Positions 1-11,437 of a stretch of 48,381 nt of DNA are shown here, one piece after another. A model generated the notes under the pieces. That model searched no databases. It was not told the origin of the DNA and worked only from the letters and a program-made list of their open reading frames with translations. The translations under genes and the position numbers were made by a program. Position 1 is the stretch's first letter, and each line of letters opens with the position of its first letter. Origin of the DNA: Archaeoglobus sp. UBA230 (lineage in GTDB: Archaea > Halobacteriota > Archaeoglobi > Archaeoglobales > Archaeoglobaceae); assembly GCA_002507545.1 (NCBI GenBank), contig DAVR01000042.1, positions 1-48,381 of the forward strand. The letters are read 5' to 3'.

Positions 1-2835
<2,835 letters not shown>

Positions 2836-2952
2836 TCGCCGGTAAAGCCGGTCCCAGATTGCATTTGGGGACGAACCTCTGCACGGCTTCACCTGGGCAC
2901 TTTGCCCATCAACCCTTCCCCGACGACTTTCATCGCCGGGTGCACGGAATAA

Positions 2953-3024
2953 TGGACTCGGCGGGATTTGAACCCGCGGCCTCCGCCTCGCAAAGGCGGC
3001 GCTCTCCCGCTGAGCTACGAGCCC
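2953..3024 (-). tRNA. tRNA-Ala(TGC) in the 16S-23S spacer
   Basis: A 72-nt cloverleaf: acceptor stem GGGCTCG pairs with CGAGTCC, the discriminator is A, and the anticodon loop is TTTGCGA with anticodon TGC. The T-arm reads GCGGGTTCAAATCCCGC. CCA is not encoded, since the template after the discriminator reads T. A tRNA-Ala between 16S and 23S is typical of euryarchaeal rRNA operons. Confidence 0.97.
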
Positions 3025-3073
3025 ATGGGCTTGCCAGCATATGAGCCCGGCAGGCGAGGCTGAACGCACCTTT
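3025..3073 (-). other. 3' arm of the pre-16S processing stem
   Basis: Two blocks, 3027-3039 (GGGCTTGCCAGCA) and 3047-3059 (CCGGCAGGCGAGG), are exact reverse complements of 4617-4629 and 4597-4609 on the far side of 16S. The two helices are interrupted by about 7 unmatched or weakly matched bases on each side. This fits an archaeal bulge-helix-bulge substrate for the splicing endonuclease that excises pre-16S. Confidence 0.85.
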
Positions 3074-4565
<1,492 letters not shown>

Positions 4566-4766
4566 TGGCGGGGAGTGTAAAGCGGGTGAATACGTCCCTC
4601 GCCTGCCGGTTTACTCTGCTGGCAAGCCCACATCAGACCGCATTACCTGCGGTCCTCCCGTATTATACCGTGGGTAGGAAGGCTTCCCCTCATACCAGGC
4701 TTACGCCTTGTCAGGGCACTTGCCGGACCCACGGTTTCAACCGTTTTGGCAACATCTTATTTGGTT
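4566..4766 (-). other. Transcribed, highly structured pre-16S leader
   Basis: No gene lies here. On the minus strand it is the 5' external transcribed spacer. Besides the 5' arm of the 16S processing stem (4597-4609, 4617-4629) it contains a 7-bp hairpin (4636-4642 with 4648-4654) and a 9-bp stem (4667-4675 with 4727-4735). That stem encloses smaller hairpins around 4678-4688 and 4698-4709. The whole looks like a multibranched RNA element. It does not have the size or the recognisable helix 8 of a complete 7S/SRP RNA. Confidence 0.7.
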
Positions 4767-4770
4767 TTTA

Positions 4771-4781
4771 GATTTATAAGG
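4771..4781 (-). promoter_or_regulatory. rRNA promoter, proximal TATA box
   Basis: On the minus strand the sequence reads CCTTATAAATC. Transcription would start about 25 bases further, near 4750, just before the structured leader. AAAAGCC, immediately upstream on that strand, could serve as a BRE. Confidence 0.7.
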
Positions 4782-4840
4782 CTTTTGCTTACGCCCTTAA
4801 CTTTCAAGGGCATCTGTTATGAGATTAGGTGCATGAGGTA

Positions 4841-4851
4841 GGGTATTTAAG
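4841..4851 (-). promoter_or_regulatory. Possible second, distal rRNA promoter
   Basis: The minus strand reads CTTAAATACCC, a TATA-like box about 70 bases upstream of the proximal one. Tandem promoters are common before archaeal rRNA operons. It could be only the AT-rich tail after the neighbouring minus-strand gene. Confidence 0.4.
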
Positions 4852-4881
4852 ACTTTTGGATTGTCAGACAAGCGCTTATCG

Positions 4882-5391
4882 CTATTTTTCCTGTAAAATC
4901 ATCTCAAGATACGACTGAGTTATACTTTCTTCCCTTGAGTAACCCAGTAATTTAGCAATATCAAAGAGTATCTCCTTGTCCCTAATACTTCCAGACTCAA
5001 TTTCAATCTCAATAAACCTCCCAACACCTTCAACATCATCAACGCACACTATGGCACCCTTTAATCTGTAGATTTTCCTCAGTTTCTTCACTTCCCTAAC
5101 AGGTCTGAACCCCAACTTCTGGAGAAGTTCAAAGGCGTTTTCAAAGCTGTCAACTTTAACCTTAACTTCCTCTCTGCTTTTCGTTTCTAAATCAACCTTG
5201 GGACCTTTGTACGTAACGGTTACACCCTCAACGTCCCTTCTTATTCTAACGGCTTCATCCGTTTTCTTGAAGTCTTTACACGGATGATTGAAATAGATGT
5301 CATGCTCAAACTTTTCGATAACAGGTTCGGCAATCTCTCTGAGCTTTTCTTCAACACCTTCCTTGTAGATAAACTTGGCCTCGACCTCCAT
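4882..5391 (-). CDS. CYTH-domain protein (class IV adenylate cyclase / triphosphatase family)
   Basis: A 169-residue protein that fills one CYTH fold. The family signature ExExK is seen at once as E2-V-E4-A-K6. Further basic and acidic residues typical of the tunnel follow (VRIRRD near 47-52, TYKGPK near 59-64, IEIEIESG near 127-134). CYTH proteins bind triphosphorylated substrates with two metal ions. Members include class IV adenylate cyclase (CyaB) and thiamine or inorganic triphosphatases, and sequence alone does not separate these. The start at ATG 5391 gives the motif its usual N-terminal place. A minus-strand TATA-like CTTTTTAAGCC (about 5418-5428) lies 25-30 bases upstream, so the mRNA is probably leaderless. 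The gene is divergent from the FKBP gene and the two promoters interlock in 47 bp. Confidence 0.85.
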   Translation of the reverse strand: MEVEAKFIYKEGVEEKLREIAEPVIEKFEHDIYFNHPCKDFKKTDEAVRIRRDVEGVTVTYKGPKVDLETKSREEVKVKVDSFENAFELLQKLGFRPVREVKKLRKIYRLKGAIVCVDDVEGVGRFIEIEIESGSIRDKEILFDIAKLLGYSREESITQSYLEMILQEK

Positions 5392-5438
5392 CTCAATCTT
5401 TTTATACCCGCCCCTTGGGGCTTAAAAAGGTGGTGCTA

Positions 5439-6191
5439 ATGATATCGGAAGGTGACGTTATCAGGATCAGCTATACAGCTAAGCTCGAAGATGGTACTAT
5501 TGTAGACACTACAGACGAGGAAGTGGCCAAAAAACACGACATATTCAATGAGAATGCAAGGTATGGAGACATATACTTAATTGTTGGTAAAGGGCACGTT
5601 CTGCCGGGACTTGAAGAAGATATAAAAGGAAAAGAAGTGGGTTACAAGGGAACGGTAGAAGTGCCGCCAGAGAAGGCATTTGGAGAGTATGACCCAGAAC
5701 TCAAAGACACGTTCAGTGTGAACAGATTCAAGGAAAGACCAGAGGTTGGGCAACGAGTTAGAATTGGAGACAGACTTGGGACTGTAGAAAGGATAGTAGG
5801 AAGAAGAGTCATCGTTGACTTCAACCATCCTCTCGCGGGAAAGAAAATCATATTCGAGTATGAGATTAAAGAGAAACTTGAGAAACCAGAGGACAAAATC
5901 AAAGCTCTGTTTGTAATTCACACTGGTGTTGATACCAAAGATGTGAAAATTGAAGATGGAAAAGCGGTTGTCGAGGTGTCGAGTGACGCGTATCTGAACC
6001 AGTTGTTCCTTATAGGAAGATATAGAGCTGTAAAGGAAATCTTTGAGGCAACAGATGTTAAGGAAATAGAAATCATCGAAAGATTTGAGAGAGAACATGA
6101 ACTGCTTAAACTTGGAAAGGAGATTAAGGGAGAAAAGAGTGGAGAGGAGGAGTCAAAAGAGAGTAGCGAGACGAAGAAGACAAATGAATAA
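5439..6191 (+). CDS. FKBP-type peptidyl-prolyl cis-trans isomerase (long archaeal, SlyD-like)
   Basis: A 250-residue cytoplasmic folding helper. Residues 1-155 are the FKBP domain with an insert-in-flap. Seen are IRISYTAKLEDG near 8-19, VGKGHVLPGLEEDI near 48-61, the insert with FSVNRFKERPEVGQRVRI, and the return strand DFNHPLAGK near 128-136. Residues 155-220 form the extra C-terminal domain of long archaeal FKBPs, followed by a charged Lys/Glu/Ser tail. The start at ATG 5439 is chosen over an upstream ATG at 5415 because AAGGTGGTG (5427-5435) is a well-placed ribosome site and the family begins near MISEGD. A TATA box CTTTTTATACC (5396-5406) precedes it. A T-tract after the stop (6193-6202) may terminate transcription. 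Function is inferred from the family. Confidence 0.93.
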   Translation: MISEGDVIRISYTAKLEDGTIVDTTDEEVAKKHDIFNENARYGDIYLIVGKGHVLPGLEEDIKGKEVGYKGTVEVPPEKAFGEYDPELKDTFSVNRFKERPEVGQRVRIGDRLGTVERIVGRRVIVDFNHPLAGKKIIFEYEIKEKLEKPEDKIKALFVIHTGVDTKDVKIEDGKAVVEVSSDAYLNQLFLIGRYRAVKEIFEATDVKEIEIIERFEREHELLKLGKEIKGEKSGEEESKESSETKKTNE

Positions 6192-6192
6192 G

Positions 6193-6204
6193 TTTTTTCT
6201 TTAA
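6193..6204 (+). terminator. T-rich terminator after the FKBP gene
   Basis: TTTTTTCTTT begins two bases after the stop codon of the prolyl isomerase gene. Oligo-T runs on the coding strand are the usual archaeal termination signal. No hairpin is needed or seen. Confidence 0.45.
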
Positions 6205-6260
6205 TAACAAATTCGTAACCTTTTTTGATTTTGGCTGTAAAGTGTGAAATTAATGGAGAG

Positions 6261-6372
6261 CGCCCGGGCCGGGATTTGAACCCGAGTCGCGGGCTTTCCG
6301 CGGAATTGGAGCTTACCCTCACTCCACCTCCACGACAGGCCCGCATGATAGGCCGGACTACACCACCCGGGC
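6261..6372 (-). tRNA. tRNA-Asp(GTC) with a 37-nt intron
   Basis: The minus strand starts GCCCGGGTGGTGTAGTCC and ends CCGGCCCGGGCG, and the acceptor stem pairs fully. The anticodon GTC is the complement of 6334-6336 within loop CTGTC(G/A), closed by CGGGC/GCCCG. An extra 37 nt (6296-6332) sits between positions 37 and 38, the canonical archaeal intron site, for removal by the splicing endonuclease from a bulge-helix-bulge. Without it the tRNA is 75 nt. CCA is not encoded. Confidence 0.95.
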
Positions 6373-6418
6373 TTCTTTAAGGCTTAGGGCTGTGAGGTTT
6401 TTAAGAATTTTGGTAAAA

Positions 6419-8074
6419 TCACGGGTGGGTATAAATCGCCAAAACCTCCTCTCCAGCCTTCTCAATCTTGCAAAACGCAAATCTTTCAAACTGCACAACC
6501 TTTCCTTCATCACGCACAACGCTCTTTTCCACCAGACCTCCCCACGTTTTCTCTCCTAAAACCGTGCATTGGAGAGTTTCTCCATCAGGAAGCCAGTGGA
6601 TGATGTTCTTTCCCTTCTTCACATCACCAAGCTCAAATCCTCTGAACTCAGCCTTTTTATCAAGCAAGATGTTACAGAAGTCCTTCAACCTCACAACCTT
6701 CCCCTTAAGCCTCTCGAAGTCATCCCTTGTTACATACACTACACTCCTCCCCCTCAGCCTCCTACTCGTCCCTTTATTTGGATTGAGAGGTAATTCAACC
6801 TCTATATCCTCGGACAATCCTTCAATCTCAACCTTGACAGGATTCCAGACGAAGAAATAGCGATTAGCCTTAGGGTCAATAATTTTCCTATTCTCCGCAT
6901 AGAGATTCTTAAGGCTGATGGAAACATCATTCTCTCCAACTCCGAGTGAAATGAAGAACTTTCTGATCGCCTCACTCTCAAACCCTCTCCGTCTGAAGGC
7001 TCTGATCGTCGGCAGTCTCGGATCATCCCATCCCTCATATCTCCCACTCTCCACATCCCTTCTCAGCGAAGAGGTTGAGAGTTTGCCAAACTCGAATATT
7101 TTCACCCTGCCCCAGTGCTTGGTAACCGGATACTCCCAGTTAAAGTATTGGTAGATATACCTCTGCCTTCTCTCAGAGTCTATCAAATCTTTACCCCTTA
7201 TTATGTGCGTAATCCCACAGAGACGGTCCTCAATCGCAGACTCAAAGTCGAGGGTGGGATACACCACAAAACTATCGCCCGTCAGAGGATGAGACTCCTT
7301 TATTATCCTGAAGGCGACCCAGTCCCTTATCGCGGGGTCTTTGTGTCTCATGTCTGTCTTGATCCTGAGAACGACTTCTCCCTCCCCATACTCACCATCC
7401 AACATCCTCTCCCACACTTCGAGAGTTACTTCGGGTGAAATATCACGATGAGGACACTCAACACCACTATCTCTGTACACCTTGAACTCCTTCTGACTGC
7501 AAAAGCACGTATAGGCTTTCCCCATCTCAATAAGCTTTCTGGCGTATTCATAATACACTGGGATTCTTTTTGAAGCATAAATAACCTCATCTGGTTTGTA
7601 ACCAAGCCACTCAATGTCCTCGAGATACCAGTCATACGCCTCAATCATCGGCCTCTTTGTTCTCGGATCGGTATCGTCAAATCTAATGACAAACTTTCCA
7701 TGATACATTTTCACGTATTCTCCATTGACAATTATCCCTCTCGCAGAACCGAGTGTTGGTGGGCCGTTAGGGTTAGGGGCAAAACGCATCACAACCTTTC
7801 CCTTCTCCGCTTTTTCGAGAGGGGGTAAAGCTACAACCTGTTCCCTTCTCTTTTCGGCTTTTTCAGTACTAAATTTTTGGATTAACTCCCCTTTTTCACC
7901 TTCACTCAGACTTTCAAACTCAGCAATGCATTCCCTGACCATCTCAAGAACCTCTTTCACCCTACTTCTCAGTTCAGGGTTCTCTGCCATCACCTTACCC
8001 ATTACTGCCTTCTCGTTCGCCTTTCCGTATTTTGCTGCGTTAGCAACCACATATTTCATTATCAGGTCTTTCAC
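6419..8074 (-). CDS. gltX: Glutamyl-tRNA synthetase (archaeal, non-discriminating type expected)
   Basis: A 551-residue class I aminoacyl-tRNA synthetase that charges tRNA-Glu. In archaea it usually also charges tRNA-Gln, for later amidation by GatDE. An alpha-helical N-terminal extension (1-95) precedes the Rossmann catalytic core. The HIGH-like signature is degenerate, PNPNGPPTLGSARG near 101-113, with GS where GH is usual. The KMSKS loop is KLSTS at 331-335. The C-terminal half (about 370-551) is the beta-barrel anticodon-binding domain of the archaeal/eukaryotic GluRS/GlnRS type. The start is a GTG at 8074; the TATA box CTTTATATTTC (8094-8104, minus strand) lies about 25 bases upstream, predicting a leaderless mRNA. 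An in-frame ATG at 8059 is the alternative. Confidence 0.97.
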   Translation of the reverse strand: MKDLIMKYVVANAAKYGKANEKAVMGKVMAENPELRSRVKEVLEMVRECIAEFESLSEGEKGELIQKFSTEKAEKRREQVVALPPLEKAEKGKVVMRFAPNPNGPPTLGSARGIIVNGEYVKMYHGKFVIRFDDTDPRTKRPMIEAYDWYLEDIEWLGYKPDEVIYASKRIPVYYEYARKLIEMGKAYTCFCSQKEFKVYRDSGVECPHRDISPEVTLEVWERMLDGEYGEGEVVLRIKTDMRHKDPAIRDWVAFRIIKESHPLTGDSFVVYPTLDFESAIEDRLCGITHIIRGKDLIDSERRQRYIYQYFNWEYPVTKHWGRVKIFEFGKLSTSSLRRDVESGRYEGWDDPRLPTIRAFRRRGFESEAIRKFFISLGVGENDVSISLKNLYAENRKIIDPKANRYFFVWNPVKVEIEGLSEDIEVELPLNPNKGTSRRLRGRSVVYVTRDDFERLKGKVVRLKDFCNILLDKKAEFRGFELGDVKKGKNIIHWLPDGETLQCTVLGEKTWGGLVEKSVVRDEGKVVQFERFAFCKIEKAGEEVLAIYTHP

Positions 8075-8093
8075 AAATGCAATTCAGGGGGCA

Positions 8094-8104
8094 GAAATAT
8101 AAAG
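8094..8104. promoter_or_regulatory. TATA element between gltX and the DUF401 transporter gene
   Basis: GAAATATAAAG on the plus strand reads CTTTATATTTC on the minus strand, so it resembles a TATA box in both directions. It lies 25 bases from the gltX GTG and 46 bases from the transporter ATG. One element may therefore serve both divergent genes, with gltX leaderless and the transporter carrying a 5' untranslated region of about 20 bases. Confidence 0.55.
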
Positions 8105-8145
8105 TCTGTGAAAAAGGTTAAAAGACAGGAGACTACCAATGAGAG

Positions 8146-9312
8146 ATGAATCAGAGTTTTGCGCTGCTCGCATCAATTGCACTTGTTCTCATGCTTATCA
8201 AAAGGCTGGGCATTGGAGTATCCCTATTCATTGGCTCAGCTGTACTCAGCTACCTATTATTCGGATTTGATAGGTTCGAAATTCTTCTACAAGCCCTCAC
8301 CAGCCCCCAAACCTTAGAAATTGTTGTAATAGTCATCCTTGCATTCACACTCGGCTACTCCATGGAATATTTTGGAATGTTGAACGAGCTTGCAGATGAA
8401 CTTTCAAAGTCCATTGGAGCTCTGAGCTTCGTTATGATACCTCTTCTTATCGGATTGCTTCCAATGCCGGGTGGAGCGTTGATTTCTGCTGTAATGCTCG
8501 GCCCGCTGATGAAAAAATACACTCTCTCTCCAGAAAAAGCGACATTACTGAACTACTGGTTCAGACACGTTTGGGTCTCCTTCTGGCCTTTGTATCCGAG
8601 CGTGATAATTGGTGCTGCAGTCCTTAACATCAATTCCTTCACCTTCGCAGCCTCAACTTTTCCTATTGCGATATTAGCGATTGTTTCGGGACTAATGTTA
8701 ACGAGGGGGATTGAAAAAAGGTTCCATATTTCGAGAGATACCTTCAAAGCCTTAATCCACCTCTACCCAATAGCCATCCTGCTACTCCTTTCTGTGATCC
8801 TTAAGTTCGATCTTCTGATTTCACTCCTGATTGCCATCTTTGCAGTCGCGATCCTCAGAAAGGGTAGTGTAAAGGATTTTGAAAAAATTCTGAAAAAAAC
8901 CGTTGACAGAAAAATAATAGTGCTGGTCTTTGCTGTCATGTGCTATAAGAGCGTGATACAGTTGAGTGGTGTTGCTGAGAGCTTGCTCACTGACATATCT
9001 CTCGAATTTCCCATGCCTATTGCAGCCTTCATCCTAACTCTGATCGTGGGTTTTGCAACTGGCATCGAGATGAGCTATTCATCTATCGCACTTCCTCTGC
9101 TCACCGGGTTTACAGGGGTTGAAGCTGTCAATCCAAAGAACCTCATGCTCGTAATAGCTGCTGGCTATCTTGGTGTTATGCTTTCTCCGATGCACCTTTG
9201 CTACGTTCTGACCGCTGAATACTTCGGCACGGATGTGAGCAGGACCTACAGGCAGCTTGCCCTTATTGCAGCTGTCGTTGCAGTACTTGTGTGGGTGCTT
9301 TACCTGATTTAA
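8146..9312 (+). CDS. DUF401-family integral membrane transporter-like protein
   Basis: A 388-residue, strongly hydrophobic protein with about ten membrane segments. It has no signal peptide beyond the first transmembrane helix (ALLASIALVLMLIKRLGIGVS). The pattern fits the DUF401 (PF04165) archaeal/thermophile family, which resembles ion transporters of the ArsB/NhaD/GntP type. Seen are a LLPMPGGALISAVMLGPLMKK re-entrant-like stretch near residues 105-125, a Trp-rich turn FRHVWVSFWPLYPS near 142-155, and a second half with GFATGIEMSYSSIALPLL near 301-318. The substrate is unknown. It is divergent from gltX, and its stop is one base from the stop of the convergent acyl-CoA synthetase gene. Confidence 0.75.
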   Translation: MNQSFALLASIALVLMLIKRLGIGVSLFIGSAVLSYLLFGFDRFEILLQALTSPQTLEIVVIVILAFTLGYSMEYFGMLNELADELSKSIGALSFVMIPLLIGLLPMPGGALISAVMLGPLMKKYTLSPEKATLLNYWFRHVWVSFWPLYPSVIIGAAVLNINSFTFAASTFPIAILAIVSGLMLTRGIEKRFHISRDTFKALIHLYPIAILLLLSVILKFDLLISLLIAIFAVAILRKGSVKDFEKILKKTVDRKIIVLVFAVMCYKSVIQLSGVAESLLTDISLEFPMPIAAFILTLIVGFATGIEMSYSSIALPLLTGFTGVEAVNPKNLMLVIAAGYLGVMLSPMHLCYVLTAEYFGTDVSRTYRQLALIAAVVAVLVWVLYLI

Positions 9313-9313
9313 T

Positions 9314-10972
9314 CTATTGTTTCATGTAATAATCCTTGTACTGTTCCCTCAGCATTCTCTTGCTGAACTTCCCAACACTCGTCTTTGGAATCTCATCTGT
9401 GATTATTATGTCATCTGGGAGTTGCCATTTTGCAAATCTCTGTCTGAGGTGCTCGTACAGCTCTTCCTTGGTTATATTACCCTTAAAGTCAGGTTTTGGA
9501 ACAACGAAAGCCAACGGTCTCTCCTCCCATTTGGGATGAGATATACCAACAACGCACGCTTCAAAGACCTTTGGGTGCGCCATCAGGTAGTTTTCCAGAT
9601 CAACGCTGCTTATCCACTCCCCACCACTCTTTATCAAATCTTTGAACCTGTCAACGATCTTGATATACCCATACTCGTCAATTGTTGCCGCATCTCCACT
9701 TTTCCACCACTTCATAACCCCGTCTTCAATGAAGGACTCGAAAGTTCTCGGATCCTTGTAGTAGCTTCCAGTAATCCAGTGTCCCCTTATGCAAAGCTCC
9801 CCAATTGTTTTTCCGTCATGAGGTAGCTTGTTCCCTTCATCATCGGCAAGCATAACCTCAACACCAAATACAGGGATTCCCTGCTTCCTCTTTAGCTCCC
9901 ACAACTCGTCCTCAGACATTTCCTTCTCAAGACCCGGCTTGACGAAGTTGTAGCAGACAAGCGGAGAGGTTTCTGTTGCTCCATAGGCGTGAACGATCTC
10001 TATACCAAACTCCTTCAGACCCTTCATCATTGCAAGTGGTGGTTCAGTTGCTCCACTCCAAGCCCTTATGTTGAATTTCGGTTTCGGCTCCATCTTTTGC
10101 AGATAGTTCAGCAGAGGGATGAATATAGCCGGAGCTCCTGCTGTTGCCGTCACACCTTCACTCTGCATAAGCTCAACCACTGGGGCAAGGTTGTCTACTG
10201 CATACCTTCCGGGAAATACAAGCTTACTCCCTGCAATCGTAGCCGCGAAGAAGACTCCCCAGCCGTTCGCATGAAACATCGGCACAATCTGCATATAGAC
10301 ATCCTCAGGTTTGAGTCCCATTCCAACCGCTGCAATGATTGAGTGCAACACCATTGATCTGTGGGAGTAATAAACGCCCTTTGGATTCCCGGTGGTGCCA
10401 GAAGTGTAGCATGCAGCATAAGCAGAGGTCTCATCAACCATAGGAAAGTCATACTCTTCATCAGCGTCCTTTAACAGCTCCTCATAGCTGTAAACCTCTG
10501 GCAGCTTTGTCTCAGGAAGTTCACCATCCGTCATTACAACATATTTCTCCGCCTTTATCGCGGGAGCTATAGCTTCAGCAAGCGGTAACAGAGATTCATC
10601 AACAAATATCACCTTTGCTCCACTGTGATTTGCGACATAGGCTATTTCCTTCGGATGCAGCCTCAGATTCATCTCAAGAAGCACAGCTCCGATTCCAGAG
10701 ATACCAAAGAAGAGTTCATAGAACCTGTGGGTGTTCCAGCTCAGAACCCCAACTCTGTCTCCAACGTCAACACCTATACTTTCAAGGGCATTGGCAAGTT
10801 TCGAAACCCTTCTGAAGGCTTCGCCATAGCTGTATCTGAACAAACTTCCATCCAAGTTCCTCGAAACTACCTCTCTCTCCGGGAAGTTCGTCGCTGCATA
10901 TTTCAAGATGTTTATCATATTCAACTGGTAGTCATCCATCATTGTTGATGGAAACCCTCTCACAAATCGCAT
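9314..10972 (-). CDS. Long/medium-chain fatty acyl-CoA synthetase (AMP-forming)
   Basis: A 552-residue ANL-superfamily enzyme: fatty acid + ATP + CoA gives acyl-CoA + AMP + PPi. Visible motifs are the phosphate-binding loop YTSGTTGNPKG (189-199), the adenine site HAYGATETSPL, the hinge region GDAATIDEYGYIKIVDRFKDLIKSGGEWIS (shown here in several motif pieces), and the C-terminal catalytic Lys in KTSVGKFSKR. Family length is normal. The ATG at 10972 lies about 35-40 bases after a TATA-like run TTAAATTTAAATATGG on the minus strand. An alternative start is the MMDDYQ methionine 10 residues in. It fits the beta-oxidation-rich metabolism of Archaeoglobus, as does the 3-hydroxyacyl-CoA dehydrogenase further on. 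The exact chain-length preference cannot be read from sequence. Confidence 0.93.
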   Translation of the reverse strand: MRFVRGFPSTMMDDYQLNMINILKYAATNFPEREVVSRNLDGSLFRYSYGEAFRRVSKLANALESIGVDVGDRVGVLSWNTHRFYELFFGISGIGAVLLEMNLRLHPKEIAYVANHSGAKVIFVDESLLPLAEAIAPAIKAEKYVVMTDGELPETKLPEVYSYEELLKDADEEYDFPMVDETSAYAACYTSGTTGNPKGVYYSHRSMVLHSIIAAVGMGLKPEDVYMQIVPMFHANGWGVFFAATIAGSKLVFPGRYAVDNLAPVVELMQSEGVTATAGAPAIFIPLLNYLQKMEPKPKFNIRAWSGATEPPLAMMKGLKEFGIEIVHAYGATETSPLVCYNFVKPGLEKEMSEDELWELKRKQGIPVFGVEVMLADDEGNKLPHDGKTIGELCIRGHWITGSYYKDPRTFESFIEDGVMKWWKSGDAATIDEYGYIKIVDRFKDLIKSGGEWISSVDLENYLMAHPKVFEACVVGISHPKWEERPLAFVVPKPDFKGNITKEELYEHLRQRFAKWQLPDDIIITDEIPKTSVGKFSKRMLREQYKDYYMKQ

Positions 10973-11065
10973 CTTCTATCACCAATTTTAACTACAATTA
11001 ATCACCATATTTAAATTTAACTTAGAGAGCTGTAGGATGGTGACAAACCATCTCCGTTCTCAGGA

Positions 11066-11076
11066 CAAAGTTTAAA
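11066..11076 (+). promoter_or_regulatory. tRNA-Asn promoter
   Basis: AGTTTAAATTC is an archaeal TATA box centred about 31 bases before the first base of tRNA-Asn, so transcription would start a few bases upstream of the mature 5' end. Confidence 0.6.
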
Positions 11077-11101
11077 TTCATTGTGGCAAAGAAGCTGATG
11101 A

Positions 11102-11174
11102 GCCGCCGTAGCTTAGCTGGTAGAGCGTCCGGCTGTTAACCGGACGGTCGCAGGTTCGAATCCTGCCGGCGGCG
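11102..11174 (+). tRNA. tRNA-Asn(GTT)
   Basis: A 73-nt cloverleaf without intron. The acceptor is GCCGCCG with CGGCGGC and the discriminator is G. The anticodon loop TGTTAAC carries anticodon GTT at 11135-11137. The T-arm is GCAGGTTCGAATCCTGC. No CCA is encoded. T-runs at 11187-11190 and 11197-11201 can end the transcript. Confidence 0.97.
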
Positions 11175-11263
11175 CTTCGTCGCCGCTTTTAAAGCATTTT
11201 TGAGTTCGTTTACTTTAACACCCCCCTAACTTTGTAACTGAGCTGTCCTGTTCTACAACAAAA

Positions 11264-11273
11264 TTTTTAAATA
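11264..11273 (+). promoter_or_regulatory. Promoter of the aromatic amino acid operon leader
   Basis: TTTTTAAATA, preceded by CAACAAAA, is a good archaeal TATA box. Its centre (about 11269) lies 26 bases before the ATG of the Phe-rich leader peptide. The transcript should therefore start at or next to that ATG, well upstream of the first enzyme gene at 11438. Confidence 0.65.
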
Positions 11274-11294
11274 CTGCATGGCAAACAACAGGCA

Positions 11295-11366
11295 ATGGGT
11301 CTAACGCCAAGACTCGAAAACACCTTTGGATTTTTCTTCGGTTTTAGATATAGCTTTAGCTTTTAA
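11295..11366 (+). CDS. Putative Phe/Tyr-rich leader peptide of the aromatic operon
   Basis: A 23-codon ORF from ATG 11295 to TAA 11364-11366. Phe occupies positions 11, 13, 14, 15, 17, 21 and 23 and Tyr position 19, so 8 of the last 13 residues are Phe or Tyr. These are two of the end products of the operon that follows. The TATA box 26 bases upstream makes the message leaderless or nearly so. The stop codon overlaps a near-perfect SD site (AAAGGAGGTGA, 11366-11376). By analogy with bacterial pheA/pheST leaders, a ribosome stalling at Phe codons could change the folding of the downstream leader. This control is an inference. The composition could be chance, but the position, length and promoter all fit. 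Confidence 0.55.
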   Translation: MGLTPRLENTFGFFFGFRYSFSF

Positions 11367-11437
11367 AAGGAGGTGAACTGCATTGGTTTCGGGTGTTTGT
11401 ATATGTCTATGGTCTAAAAATATAAGAGGTGTTTTAT
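11366..11437 (+). promoter_or_regulatory. Aromatic operon leader with SD sites and long-range pairing
   Basis: This is the untranslated or lightly translated part of the leader. It holds SD1 AAAGGAGGTGA (11366-11376), complementary to the 16S 3' end, and SD2 GAGGTG (11426-11431), which serves the ADH synthase ATG at 11438. Two nested helices can form. Bases 11317-11327 pair with 11425-11435 (11 bp, one G-U), which hides SD2. Bases 11342-11348 plus 11350-11353 pair with 11413-11419 plus 11407-11410. The 5' strands of both helices lie inside the Phe-rich peptide gene. Confidence 0.5.

Noticed and set aside
4620-4760. Possible 7S (SRP) RNA or other known ncRNA before 16S
   Set aside because: The structured interval is too short, its promoter is that of the rRNA operon, and I cannot find the conserved SRP helix 8 loops.
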